Positions 8,426 to 16,271 of a DNA stretch of 64,000 nt are shown here, piece by piece (the stretch's first letter is position 1; every line of letters starts with the position of its first letter). A program made the position numbers and the translations under genes. The notes beneath the pieces were generated by a model. The model ran no database searches. It saw only the letters and a list, made by a program, of their open reading frames with translations, and had not been told where the DNA came from. The stretch is from JABDJX01 sp039942715 (GTDB taxonomy: Bacteria > Pseudomonadota > Alphaproteobacteria > Rhodobacterales > Rhodobacteraceae): assembly GCA_039942715.1 (NCBI GenBank), contig JBDVBY010000001.1:1-64000 (forward strand). Reading direction: 5' to 3'.

Positions 8426-8839
8426 ATGATGGATTTTGTGACAAACGTACTGAAGGTTTTTGGAATCGTATTCCTGCGGTTCCGTCCCATTCCCCGAATT
8501 TGGAATGTGTGGCTGGTTGGGGTGAACCTGCTATGCCTTTACTTCATTGGACATGTCGAAGCGCAGGTTGTTCTAGGAACAACGCTTGTCGCAGTGACGG
8601 CGCAGGCGATCATCTATGGCCAGACCGGGTTCACACGCATGCTTGGCGTCGCCCATCTGCTGTGGGTACCAATGTTCGCTTGGATGGCAACACGCGCCGA
8701 AGACATCGCGGCGCAATCGGATTTACAGACTTGGATCATCGTTTTGGCAATAACGAACGCTGTGTCGTTTGCCATTGATTTCACTGACGTCGCCCGTTTC
8801 GCCAAAGGCGAACGCGCGCCGCACTATCGATGGAGTTGA
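8426..8839 (+). CDS. small integral membrane protein
   Basis: A 137-residue protein with about four hydrophobic segments (near 25-42, 45-62, 70-88, 100-120), so probably in the inner membrane. The family is not recognised. It starts at the first of two adjacent ATGs, with AAGGAGA 8 bases upstream. It ends 3 bases before the SemiSWEET gene, so the two form a tight operon, divergent from and probably controlled by the HxlR-type regulator. A transport or sensing role with the SemiSWEET is possible but only inferred from context. Confidence 0.7.
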   Translation: MMDFVTNVLKVFGIVFLRFRPIPRIWNVWLVGVNLLCLYFIGHVEAQVVLGTTLVAVTAQAIIYGQTGFTRMLGVAHLLWVPMFAWMATRAEDIAAQSDLQTWIIVLAITNAVSFAIDFTDVARFAKGERAPHYRWS

Positions 8840-8842
8840 GAA

Positions 8843-9166
8843 ATGGACATGGTGTTGATTGAAATCTTGGGTTTCTTTGCTGGTGCGACGACCCTCATCA
8901 GCTCGCTTCCGCAATTGGTGGCAAACTTGCGAAATCAGGACTTGGCCTTTGGACAAAGCCTTTCCCGCAACTGCCTTCAATCAGCAGGTAACGCATTGTG
9001 GTTACTATACGGTGCCTCGGTCGGTTCGACCTCAATGGTTACCTTTGCGGGCTTAGGGTGTTTGATGGCAAGTTGCCTGGCCTTCCAGACCTATCGCGTT
9101 CAACGCGGAGGGCTCAGATTGGCAAGTGGCCAACTATCATCACAGTTGGGCGTGCCGGCAACTTAG
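8843..9166 (+). CDS. SemiSWEET / PQ-loop family transporter
   Basis: A 107-residue protein with three membrane helices and the PQ-loop motif near its start (SSLPQLVANLRNQDLAFGQS, about 20-39), followed by NALWLLYGASVGS. Proteins of this size form dimers and act as small sugar transporters in the inner membrane; the substrate here is unknown. It follows the 137-residue membrane protein by 3 bases. The window has a second copy at 43972-44292 with the same SxPQLxANLR and LxCLMA landmarks, so these are paralogues. Confidence 0.8.
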   Translation: MDMVLIEILGFFAGATTLISSLPQLVANLRNQDLAFGQSLSRNCLQSAGNALWLLYGASVGSTSMVTFAGLGCLMASCLAFQTYRVQRGGLRLASGQLSSQLGVPAT

Positions 9167-9371
9167 CCCAAGATACCGATCGCCGGAAAAGATCACCGAA
9201 GAATTGTTCAAAGCAGCCGTTTGTTACCAGTTGGCAGACGGCAGCTTTGTCCCGCTGACCAGTCATCTGACGTTCAATTCTAACGGCAGCTTTGCGCAAT
9301 CGGACTTTACTTCAGTCAATGACTATAGCGGTTACACCGATCTGAGGTTTCGCCACAAATCTTGTTTGTAA

Positions 9372-9399
9372 GGGGAGAGGAAACTAATTTCCTCCCCCC
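9372..9399 (+). terminator. strong hairpin, possible terminator
   Basis: A 12-base stem with one mismatch (GGGGAGAGGAAA, loop CTAA, TTTCCTCCCCCC) begins immediately after a TAA at 9369-9371. No long T tract follows, so it is a weak intrinsic terminator or an RNA-stabilising hairpin. It probably ends the transcript of the 8426-9166 operon. Confidence 0.45.
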
Positions 9400-9460
9400 T
9401 TCGTCTTGGTTGACGAAAAGGCATTCCTCGTAGAAGAACACCCTCGAAGTCGTTGATCTG

Positions 9461-9568
9461 CTACTTATCGCGAATTTTCCGTAGAGCAACGACCAGTCCA
9501 GCTATCGATGCCACGGCTCCAACAAAGCCGATGGCGTCGACTAGCAGGGCAACATTTTCAGTTACCAT
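9461..9568 (-). CDS. possible 35-residue single-pass membrane peptide
   Basis: The minus strand encodes a 35-residue peptide that starts MVTENVALLVDAIGF, continues as one hydrophobic helix rich in Gly/Ala/Val, and ends in a basic ALRKIRDK tail. This is the layout of small membrane peptides such as holin-like or toxin-like proteins. The ATG lacks a good Shine-Dalgarno sequence, and the ORF lies in a decayed segment, so it may not be expressed. Confidence 0.35.
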   Translation of the reverse strand: MVTENVALLVDAIGFVGAVASIAGLVVALRKIRDK

Positions 9569-9637
9569 GCAGCTCGGATACCTATCTAACGTATTGGTTG
9601 CAAGGGATAATTGCATACCATGGTATGCAGAATCTGC

Positions 9638-9778
9638 TTACAGTTCCATACCAAAGAGTTCGCGAATTTCATCGGCCTGAATACCGAGGTACGCAAGCGT
9701 CTGGGCCTCTATAGAATGGCCAACCACGGCCATAAACAAAGCAACAGGCGTGCCTTTTTGCGTCCGTTGGTGATAGCC
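9638..9778 (-). pseudogene. remnant of tyrosine recombinase C-terminus
   Basis: A 46-codon open stretch on the minus strand, bounded upstream by an in-frame TGA (9779-9781). It contains VVGHSIEAQTLAYLGIQADE, close to the C-terminal box of tyrosine recombinases, where a Gly-His-Ser/Thr motif is followed by a T-x-x-Y-L-G-I segment carrying the nucleophilic Tyr. No start codon context or N-terminal catalytic domain is present. It is most likely the eroded tail of an integrase. The resemblance is short, so confidence is limited. Confidence 0.4.
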
Positions 9779-10292
9779 TCATCTCTGTCGCAGGCTAAGG
9801 AACAGAAGAAATCCGAAAGCTAATCTCTCAGAACGGCATCTCCAAAATACCAAAACCCAACCTGGCCGATGCCGTGTTTAAAAACGCTCGCAACGGTGAC
9901 GGTGTGCCTGTCAATCATCGGGTGTTTTGGATTTCAGTATCGACAGGAAGTGTGTGGCTGAGCATGCATAGAAAGGGCTGTTCAACGCGTTGCAAGCTAT
10001 CATTGATGACAAGACTTTTGAGGGTGTTGGTGGTCACGTGCAGGTCATGATCGCAGGAAGTGATGGTGCGCAATTTCCGGTGGCCTTGAATGATGAAGGA
10101 GAAGGCCATCTGATTGGAATTGACGTTACTTCCGAGCCTGTTGGCGCGCTACGCGTAGGTGGGTATGATTTTGGTGACATTGACGCCGGTGGGCGCCTAT
10201 TTTTTTGCGAGCTTTCCTGTTAGTCAAAGTTCGTGGAGTTTGCGATAACTGCCACAGCAAAAATTAGGTGTCTCAGAGTAGTAGGAACAAGC

Positions 10293-11063
10293 ATGGCTGA
10301 GGATGACGATAGTGTTTTTGAATTCGATGACGAAGACTTCTCCGAACGGCTTGAAGCCGCAATCTCTGAAAGCGAAGAAGTCATAAAGGTACTCGAAGCG
10401 GTATCTAGGGGTGCCGGTAGTCGAACTATAGACCAAATAATTTCTGAAGGAATTTCCGAATACAGACTCATTTTCAAGAGTTTTAAGGGGATTAAAGAAC
10501 GGGTACTTGATCGAGCACATTTAATCAGGGCGCAACTTAAGTCGATCCCAAAGGATCGTATGGAGCGCATCCGGCAGATTGAACCTCCTGAGGACCCATT
10601 ACATCGGGCAAGTTCGTATATCCTAATGATGTATGTCGAAACCAATTTCAAAATGACGGGGCAGGTGGTTGAGTTTCTTACCGATGGTCCGTTCAAATTG
10701 CTGGAAGCTCAACTTCAAGCAGTAGAGAAGGCGAATGGCATTGTCATTGGGCTTGGCAAGCGTGAGTTTTCCTTCAGCGGTTATGGTAAAGCAGCGGCCA
10801 TGGACTTAACTGGATATTATGCGCCAGTCGCTGGTCAAATGAACTATCTTCGAGAGACCTTTTTCCAACGTGAAGCGGAAAAGCTTTCCGAAATTGAAAA
10901 TGAGTCATCGACGCTTGGGAAGGCCGTAAAGTTCTCGGAATACGTGAAGCTGGTAAATTCAACTTCGAATGACTTTGAGAGAGTGGCTAGTTCTGCCACA
11001 GAACTGATGGTTGATTTCATTGAGAAGAAGCTTCCTACTACACTTGATGAGCTAGGTGTTTAG
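10293..11063 (+). CDS. hypothetical helical protein
   Basis: A 256-residue, mostly helical and acidic soluble protein with no recognised domain. The N-terminus is highly acidic (AEDDDSVFEFDDEDFSE), and long amphipathic helices run through the rest (about 75-110 and 195-250), compatible with a coiled-coil or effector-like bundle. The ATG at 10293 has AGGAAC about 6 bases upstream and is preferred over the GTG at 10233. A 48-codon ORF begins directly after its stop codon. No function can be assigned. Confidence 0.65.
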   Translation: MAEDDDSVFEFDDEDFSERLEAAISESEEVIKVLEAVSRGAGSRTIDQIISEGISEYRLIFKSFKGIKERVLDRAHLIRAQLKSIPKDRMERIRQIEPPEDPLHRASSYILMMYVETNFKMTGQVVEFLTDGPFKLLEAQLQAVEKANGIVIGLGKREFSFSGYGKAAAMDLTGYYAPVAGQMNYLRETFFQREAEKLSEIENESSTLGKAVKFSEYVKLVNSTSNDFERVASSATELMVDFIEKKLPTTLDELGV

Positions 11064-11210
11064 ATGAATGATCCCCAAGGAAACAGTAAATCCGGCGGTG
11101 GAACATTGATCAATGTTCCCGGCGAGGCCATCGATAAGGGGCGTGTGGAATGCCTGCTTCCAGTATGTCAGCGGGACTTGGCTCCACTAAAGTTTTTACC
11201 ACGCAGTTAG
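11064..11210 (+). CDS. possible 48-residue ORF abutting previous gene
   Basis: The ATG follows the TAG of the 10293 gene without a gap, and the frame continues for 48 codons (MNDPQGNSKSGGGTLINVPG at its start). The Gly/Ser-rich beginning and Cys-Pro-Val-Cys-containing middle do not match a family I know. It could be a translationally coupled small gene or the 5' fragment of a longer gene truncated before the convergent GNAT gene. Confidence 0.35.
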   Translation: MNDPQGNSKSGGGTLINVPGEAIDKGRVECLLPVCQRDLAPLKFLPRS

Positions 11211-11213
11211 GGC

Positions 11214-11591
11214 TCAAGTCGTAAGTGGCAGTTCCATATGGTGCTCTTTTCCATTTGGGCCGTCGAAAATGGGCCCGCTGTCGGTCATGCCAAATTGCCG
11301 ATAGATAGCAATCGCTGGCGTATTTTCGGCGTCAACAGCCAGTCTCAAAGACCGTGCTTCGGGCCATTCTGATTTGAGATATCCTACCGCAAGCCGAAAC
11401 GCTTGGTGTCCGTAACCGCGCCTTTGCCAAGGAATAGCGATCTTTAACCCGTGAATAGACACCGTGTGATCCTGCGGTGACGGTTTTCTCCGGAAGAGTG
11501 TTAAACCAATAGGCTCGCCTTCAATGACGAAACAAATATTGGAGAGCGTTGATGATATTTGTTCATTTAGGCAGGCTGCTCGCATGGGCAT
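11214..11591 (-). CDS. GNAT-family acetyltransferase, N-terminally short
   Basis: A 125-residue GNAT protein. The acetyl-CoA loop is clear (IAIPWQRRGYGHQAFRLAV), followed by LRLAVDAENTPAIAIYRQFG, the standard final strand and helix. The segment before it starts at about strand 2 of the fold, so strand 1 and the first helices seem missing. The protein is either truncated or has an unrecognised start. Its first 43 bases overlap, on the opposite strand, the start of the 80-residue membrane protein at 11549. Substrate unknown. Confidence 0.65.
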   Translation of the reverse strand: MPMRAACLNEQISSTLSNICFVIEGEPIGLTLFRRKPSPQDHTVSIHGLKIAIPWQRRGYGHQAFRLAVGYLKSEWPEARSLRLAVDAENTPAIAIYRQFGMTDSGPIFDGPNGKEHHMELPLTT

Positions 11592-11791
11592 TGCTAATTC
11601 TCGGCACGATGCGTGCAGCGTCCGGTTTTTATGTAGCGTCGATACCTGACGTAGCCGCTTGGGAAGCCGCTAATCGAAGGTATTTTGGGTCAGGTACATC
11701 GGGAGAAGCAATCGACAAAGGGCTAGCGTACGCAGCCATTGGAATTGTCATAGGTGTTCTCGTCCACATTGCGTCTAAGAAAGACGTTTGA
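11549..11791 (+). CDS. small two-helix membrane protein
   Basis: An 80-residue protein with two hydrophobic segments (about 7-25 and 58-74) and a basic end (HIASKKDV). The ATG at 11549 has GGAGAG 6 bases upstream; a second ATG follows immediately. The 5' end is antisense to the start of the GNAT gene, an unusual divergent overlap of 43 bases. No family is recognised; the membrane placement is by hydrophobicity. Confidence 0.55.
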   Translation: MMIFVHLGRLLAWALLILGTMRAASGFYVASIPDVAAWEAANRRYFGSGTSGEAIDKGLAYAAIGIVIGVLVHIASKKDV

Positions 11792-12030
11792 TTTTTAATG
11801 GTCGTGATCTCGGCGTTTTTGCTGAGCTTCGATGGCTCTAATTTTCTGACGTGCTTTGCATCGGCACCGGACAACGGATCGGTGACGTTCTAGAAATGCG
11901 TCGCATCGTTGCAACGTGTCGCCTTGATGATGGATAGACGGGGCCGAGTTTACGTGCGCTCCTCGGACGAAGCTGACGTTCCTCCAATGACATGATAGAG
12001 TTGTAGTGCGATCGAAAATGGGGAGTGCGA

Positions 12031-12534
12031 ATGCCGGAAGCCTTTGACGGATCATGCTCATGCGGGGATGTAAGATATCGATTGGCCTCCCAACCGCTTG
12101 TCACTCACTGTTGTCACTGCAGCTATTGTCAACGTGAAACAGGGACTGCTTTTGCATTGAATGCACTAATCGAGGCCGACCGCGTTGAACTGCTGTCAGG
12201 GGATTTGGAAGAAAGCACAATTCCTTCTGCGTCGGGACGGGGGCTGATCATGGTTCGTTGCCAAAGCTGCCATACATTGGTCTGGAGTCACTACTTGCAA
12301 GATCGGTATATCTGTTGGGTTCGCGTAGGGACATTGATCAACCCAAGTGCCATCGAGCCAGATGTCCACATTTTCACCGACAGCAAACTGCCTTGGGTAA
12401 CGATTCCGGAGGCGATGCCGAAGTTTCGCGAGTTTTACGATTGGGACAACCGCGAAGGGATATGGAGCAAGGAGAGCATTAAGCGTGACGACTTAATTAT
12501 GGCAAAGCTGGAGGCTGACCAACAGCCAACCTAG
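12031..12534 (+). CDS. GFA-family (CENP-V/formaldehyde-activating-like) zinc protein
   Basis: A 167-residue protein with the GFA-family zinc ligands: GSCSCGDVRYR at the start (C9, C11), THCCHCSYCQRETG (C28, C30, C33) and a later VRCQSCHT pair. These proteins use a Mss4-like beta fold with structural and catalytic zinc. Some act on glutathione or thiol adducts, but most members have unknown substrates. The ATG at 12031 is preferred to the GTG at 12025, with GGGAG 6 bases upstream. It is monocistronic by spacing. Confidence 0.85.
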   Translation: MPEAFDGSCSCGDVRYRLASQPLVTHCCHCSYCQRETGTAFALNALIEADRVELLSGDLEESTIPSASGRGLIMVRCQSCHTLVWSHYLQDRYICWVRVGTLINPSAIEPDVHIFTDSKLPWVTIPEAMPKFREFYDWDNREGIWSKESIKRDDLIMAKLEADQQPT

Positions 12535-12666
12535 GTTGTCTGGGACCGTGGTTGTTTTGGGGTCAAAACAGTCATTTCATCTCCAGCGATGTCTAGCGAG
12601 TGGTTTAGTTGTCCAAGCGATTTTGATACGCGTGAAGTGCTCTGACCTTTTTTGGTATTGCGACAA

Positions 12667-14148
12667 TCACTCGACGGACAAGCACAGGTATTTCATCTCC
12701 ATGAACTCGGCCATTCCGTGCCGGCTGCCTTCGCGGCCGAGGCCGGATTGTTTGACGCCGCCGAAAGGCGCGACTTCGGTTGAGATCAGCCCGGTGTTGA
12801 TGCCGACCATGCCATATTCCAAGGCCTCTGAAACTTGTGTGATGCGGGTAATGTCTTTGGCATAGAAATAGGCGGCCAGCCCGAAAATAGTGTCATTGGC
12901 CTTTTCGATGACGTCTTCTACCGTGTCGAATTTAAACAGCGGCGCGAGCGGGCCAAAGGTTTCTTCCTGCGCAAAGGCCATATCTTGCGTCGCGTTTGTG
13001 ATGATCGTCGGCTCAAAAAAGGTGCCGCCAAGCGCGTGCGCCTTGCCGCCGGTTAAGATGGTTCCACCTTTCGCAACAGCGTCGGCGACGTGCTCGGTAA
13101 CCTTGTCGACAGCGGCGTCATTGATCAGTGGGCCAAGTTGCGCCGCGTCGCTAAGCCCGTCGCCCACCTGCATCTTCGACACAGCCGCGGCAAGCTTTTC
13201 GGCAAAGGCGTCATAGACACCCGCCTGTACATAGATCCGATTGGCACACACACAGGTTTGCCCGTTGTTGCGGTACTTAGAGATCATCGCGCCCTCAACA
13301 GCCTTGTCCAAATCGGCGTCGTCAAAGACGATGAAGGGTGCGTTGCCTCCCAGCTCCATCGAGCATTTCATCACTTGGTCGGCGGCTTGTCTCAATAAGA
13401 TGCGGCCAACTTCCGTGCTGCCAGTAAAAGTTAGTTTGCGCACAGCTGGGTTCTCGCAAAACTCTTTCCCGATGTCTGACGCGCGTGACGACGGGATGAT
13501 CGACAGGACGCCCTTTGGGATGCCAGCGCGATCCGCTAAGACGCCCAACGCCAATGCGGACAAAGGCGTTTCGGTTGCGGGGCGGGCCACAAAAGCACAA
13601 CCAGCGGCAAGGGCAGGGGCGACTTTGCGTGTGATCATCGCATTAGGGAAATTCCATGGTGTGATTGAAGCGGCAACACCAATGGGTTGACTGACAACCG
13701 TGATACGCTTGTCGCGTTGGTGGCCAGGAACAGTTTCGCCGTAGACACGCTTGGCTTCTTCGGCGAACCACTCGATAAACGAAGCGCCGTAAAGGATCTC
13801 GCCTTTGGCCTCGACATGGGGCTTGCCCTGTTCAGCCGTTAGAATGGTGCCAAGATCGTCGGCATTGGCGACCATCAGTTCGAACCACTTGCGCAGAACG
13901 CCCGCGCGTTCCTTGCCTGTCCAAGCTGCCCATTCCTTTTGCGCGCGCTCGGCGGCATCAATCGCACGTGCGGTTTCACTGCGCGACAGATCGGCCACTT
14001 GAGCGATCACATCGCCACGTGCGGGGTTGGTCACATCAAAGGTCGTCCCGTCGTCTGCATCGCACCAAGCGCCAGCCACATAGGCTTGGGTGACAAGCAA
14101 TGACGGGTCTTTCAACAGAGCGGCAAGGTTGGTTTGATGATCTAACAT
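12667..14148 (-). CDS. gabD: succinate-semialdehyde dehydrogenase, NAD(P)-dependent
   Basis: A 493-residue aldehyde dehydrogenase, close to E. coli GabD (482). It has the ALDH landmarks: TPWNFPNAMITRK (cofactor strand), FTGSTEVGRILL, the general-base Glu in MELGGNAPFIVFDD, and the nucleophile in NNGQTCVCANR, where the Cys pair spaced by Val is typical of SSADH. GabD oxidises succinic semialdehyde to succinate as the last step of the GABA shunt. The neighbouring PuuD-like gene at 59194 fits GABA/putrescine use but is far away. It is transcribed alone, divergent from phnD. Confidence 0.88.
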   Translation of the reverse strand: MLDHQTNLAALLKDPSLLVTQAYVAGAWCDADDGTTFDVTNPARGDVIAQVADLSRSETARAIDAAERAQKEWAAWTGKERAGVLRKWFELMVANADDLGTILTAEQGKPHVEAKGEILYGASFIEWFAEEAKRVYGETVPGHQRDKRITVVSQPIGVAASITPWNFPNAMITRKVAPALAAGCAFVARPATETPLSALALGVLADRAGIPKGVLSIIPSSRASDIGKEFCENPAVRKLTFTGSTEVGRILLRQAADQVMKCSMELGGNAPFIVFDDADLDKAVEGAMISKYRNNGQTCVCANRIYVQAGVYDAFAEKLAAAVSKMQVGDGLSDAAQLGPLINDAAVDKVTEHVADAVAKGGTILTGGKAHALGGTFFEPTIITNATQDMAFAQEETFGPLAPLFKFDTVEDVIEKANDTIFGLAAYFYAKDITRITQVSEALEYGMVGINTGLISTEVAPFGGVKQSGLGREGSRHGMAEFMEMKYLCLSVE

Positions 14149-14434
14149 GTGGGGAACTTTCTTGGTGTTTTTCGGTGTCCTGCACGCCGGTTCAAGACGT
14201 CCTATTGTGCTTCGATATATTGGGCTTCAGTGACCGAACAGTTCAATTCTCCCGCACGGACACGGTTCCAGCAGCATGGATAGCCAAAGTTATCTTCTGC
14301 GTCACGCAACAAGTCACATAGGGCGAAAATCAACCGCGGGTTCCATGTGCTTTTTCATAAACAAGAAATTTGACTGACAAAAAGCTTTCTCTCTGGGCTT
14401 TGTCTCGCTAGCGTCTGTTCTGGGAGGAACCATA

Positions 14435-15409
14435 ATGACATTAATGAAACCACTTCTATCAAGCGCAGCATTCGTTCTGACGCTGACACTAGCTGGCCCT
14501 GCGGCTGCACAGGATTGCCCGCGCGGTGATCTGGACGAGCGTTTTTGCGACGTGAACGGTGATCTGATCGCCGATACGCCGACTGATCCTGCTGATCTGG
14601 TTGACCCGGACACGCTTATCTTTGCCTACACACCGGTCGAAGATCCGGCTGTCTACAAGACCGCATGGTCCGATTTTCTGACCCATCTTGAAGCAGAGAC
14701 CGGCAAAAGCGTTGTCTTTTTCCCCGTTCAGAATAACGCAGCCCAGATCGAAGCCATGCGCTCGGGTCGTTTGCACATTGCTGGCTTTAACACCGGATCG
14801 AACCCTTTGGCGGTGAACTGTGCGGGCTTTAACCCATTCACGATCATGGCCTCTGCGGATGGCAATTTCGGCTATGAGATGGAGATCATCACGTTCCCCG
14901 GCTCTGGCATTGAATCGGTGGAAGACATCAAGGGCAAACAGCTTGCTTTCACGTCGCCGACGTCAAACTCTGGTTTCAAAGCCCCTTCTGCGATCCTGAA
15001 GGGTGATTTTGATCTGCTGCCCGAGCGTGATTTTGAGCCGGTGTACTCCGGCAAGCACGACAACTCGATTTTGGGCGTGGCCAACAAAGACTACATGGCT
15101 GCTTCCATTGCGAACTCGGTAAAATCGCGGATGATCAGCCGCGATGTGATTAAAGAAGAAGACGTGAAGGTGATCTACAAATCGCAAACCTTCCCGACGA
15201 CTGGCTTTGGCACAGCGCACAACCTGACACCAGAGTTGAAAGAGAAGATCCGCAATGCGTTCTTCAACTTTGAATGGGCCGGCACAACGCTTGAGGCCGA
15301 GTTCTCAAAGTCGAACGAAGGCCAGTTTCTTGAGATGACTTATCAGGAATTCTGGGAAGTGATCCGCAAGATCGATGCCGCAAACGGCGTTAGCTACGCT
15401 TGCGAATAA
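14435..15409 (+). CDS. phnD: phosphonate/phosphite ABC transporter substrate-binding protein
   Basis: A 324-residue periplasmic binding protein. It has a Sec signal peptide (residues about 1-25, ending AAAQDC). The mature start holds two Cys (DCPRG, RFCDV) that may form a disulfide. The body has the PhnD pattern (FAYTPVEDPAVY, VFFPVQNNAAQIEAM, AFTSPTSNSGFKAP). PhnD-type proteins capture phosphonates, phosphite or phosphate esters. It is the first gene of a four-gene importer operon, with GGGAGGAACC before its ATG. No C-P lyase genes are in the window, so the ligand cannot be inferred from context. Confidence 0.88.
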   Translation: MTLMKPLLSSAAFVLTLTLAGPAAAQDCPRGDLDERFCDVNGDLIADTPTDPADLVDPDTLIFAYTPVEDPAVYKTAWSDFLTHLEAETGKSVVFFPVQNNAAQIEAMRSGRLHIAGFNTGSNPLAVNCAGFNPFTIMASADGNFGYEMEIITFPGSGIESVEDIKGKQLAFTSPTSNSGFKAPSAILKGDFDLLPERDFEPVYSGKHDNSILGVANKDYMAASIANSVKSRMISRDVIKEEDVKVIYKSQTFPTTGFGTAHNLTPELKEKIRNAFFNFEWAGTTLEAEFSKSNEGQFLEMTYQEFWEVIRKIDAANGVSYACE

Positions 15410-15419
15410 GTACTGATTT

Positions 15420-15443
15420 GGCGGGCCTTCGGGCCTGCCTTTT
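15420..15443 (+). terminator. hairpin after phnD, partial terminator
   Basis: GGCGGGCC, loop TTCG, GGCCTGCC (8-base stem with one G-T pair) followed by TTTT, 11 bases after the phnD stop and 37 bases before phnC. A hairpin here is typical of importer operons, where it lets the binding protein be made in excess over ATPase and permease. Confidence 0.7.
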
Positions 15444-15476
15444 CCAACGATAATAATTGGGGCGGGGAGGGCTTTC

Positions 15477-16271
15477 ATGCTGCGGCTTGAGAAGCTTGTG
15501 AAGACTTATAAGACAGGCGATCAGGCGCTGAAAGCCGTCGATCTGGAGATCCCGGAAGGGCAGGTTCTGGCGCTCATTGGGCCGTCTGGCGCAGGCAAGT
15601 CCACCCTTATTCGCTGCATCAACAGGCTGGTCGAGCCGACGTCGGGCAATGTCTATTTGGGCGATGTCGAACTAACGGGTTTGGCGTCTGGTGCGCTGCG
15701 GCGCGAGCGGCGCCGGATGGGCATGATCTTTCAGGAATACGCGCTGGTCGAACGGCTGACGGTGATGGAGAACGTTCTGTCAGGCCGCCTTGGCTATGTC
15801 GGTTTTTGGCGCAGTTTCCTGCGGCGGTTTCCGCAATCGGATGTGGACGAAGCGTTTCGCTTGCTAGACCGCGTAAGCCTTGCGCATATGGCTGACAAAC
15901 GCGCCGATGAGCTTTCGGGCGGGCAGCGCCAACGTGTTGGCATTTGCCGTGCGCTTATTCAAAACCCCGCGCTGCTTTTGGTCGATGAACCGACAGCCTC
16001 GCTTGATCCAAAGACGTCACGCCAGATTATGCGTCTGATTTGCGAGCTGTGCAAAGAGCGCGGATTGGCTGCGATCATCAACATTCATGACGTTGCTTTA
16101 GCGCAGATGTTTGTGCAGCGCGTGATTGGCCTGCGGTTTGGTGCGATTGAATTTGACGGATCACCCGAAGGGCTGACGCCAGATGTGTTGACGACGATCT
16201 ATGGCGAGGAAGACTGGGAAGCGACCATCGAAAAAGTCGACGACGATGAAGACGAGTTGGCAGCGCAATGA
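15477..16271 (+). CDS. phnC: phosphonate-type ABC transporter ATP-binding protein
   Basis: A 264-residue ABC ATPase with a Walker A (GPSGAGKSTLI at about 38-48), Q-loop (MIFQEY), signature (LSGGQRQRVGICRAL), Walker B (LLLVDEPTASLD) and an H-loop His (INIHDV). It powers import through the two PhnE-type permeases downstream. The C-terminal tail is acidic. Its stop overlaps the start of the first permease gene by 4 bases (ATGA), so the genes are translationally coupled. Confidence 0.9.
   Translation: MLRLEKLVKTYKTGDQALKAVDLEIPEGQVLALIGPSGAGKSTLIRCINRLVEPTSGNVYLGDVELTGLASGALRRERRRMGMIFQEYALVERLTVMENVLSGRLGYVGFWRSFLRRFPQSDVDEAFRLLDRVSLAHMADKRADELSGGQRQRVGICRALIQNPALLLVDEPTASLDPKTSRQIMRLICELCKERGLAAIINIHDVALAQMFVQRVIGLRFGAIEFDGSPEGLTPDVLTTIYGEEDWEATIEKVDDDEDELAAQ

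Larger units (their letters stand above)
9167..10292. other. decayed segment with gene fragments
   Basis: More than 1.1 kb with no intact ordinary gene. It holds a plus-strand frame ending at 9371 directly before a strong hairpin (possible C-terminal fragment of a lost gene), a 35-codon membrane-peptide ORF on the minus strand, a minus-strand recombinase-tail remnant, and a 77-codon plus frame (9990-10223) with a plausible beta-strand pattern but no family match. The mixture suggests erosion after insertion or deletion events. Confidence 0.5.

Noticed and set aside
9126..9371. 81-codon plus-strand frame ending before the hairpin
   Set aside because: Weak GTG start inside the SemiSWEET gene and no family match; described instead as a possible fragment in the decayed segment.
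9990..10223. 77-codon plus-strand frame
   Set aside because: Plausible strand pattern but no start signal and no recognised family; lies in decayed DNA.
14149..14434. Possible Pho box upstream of phnD
   Set aside because: No pair of CTGTCAT-like repeats with the right spacing is visible.
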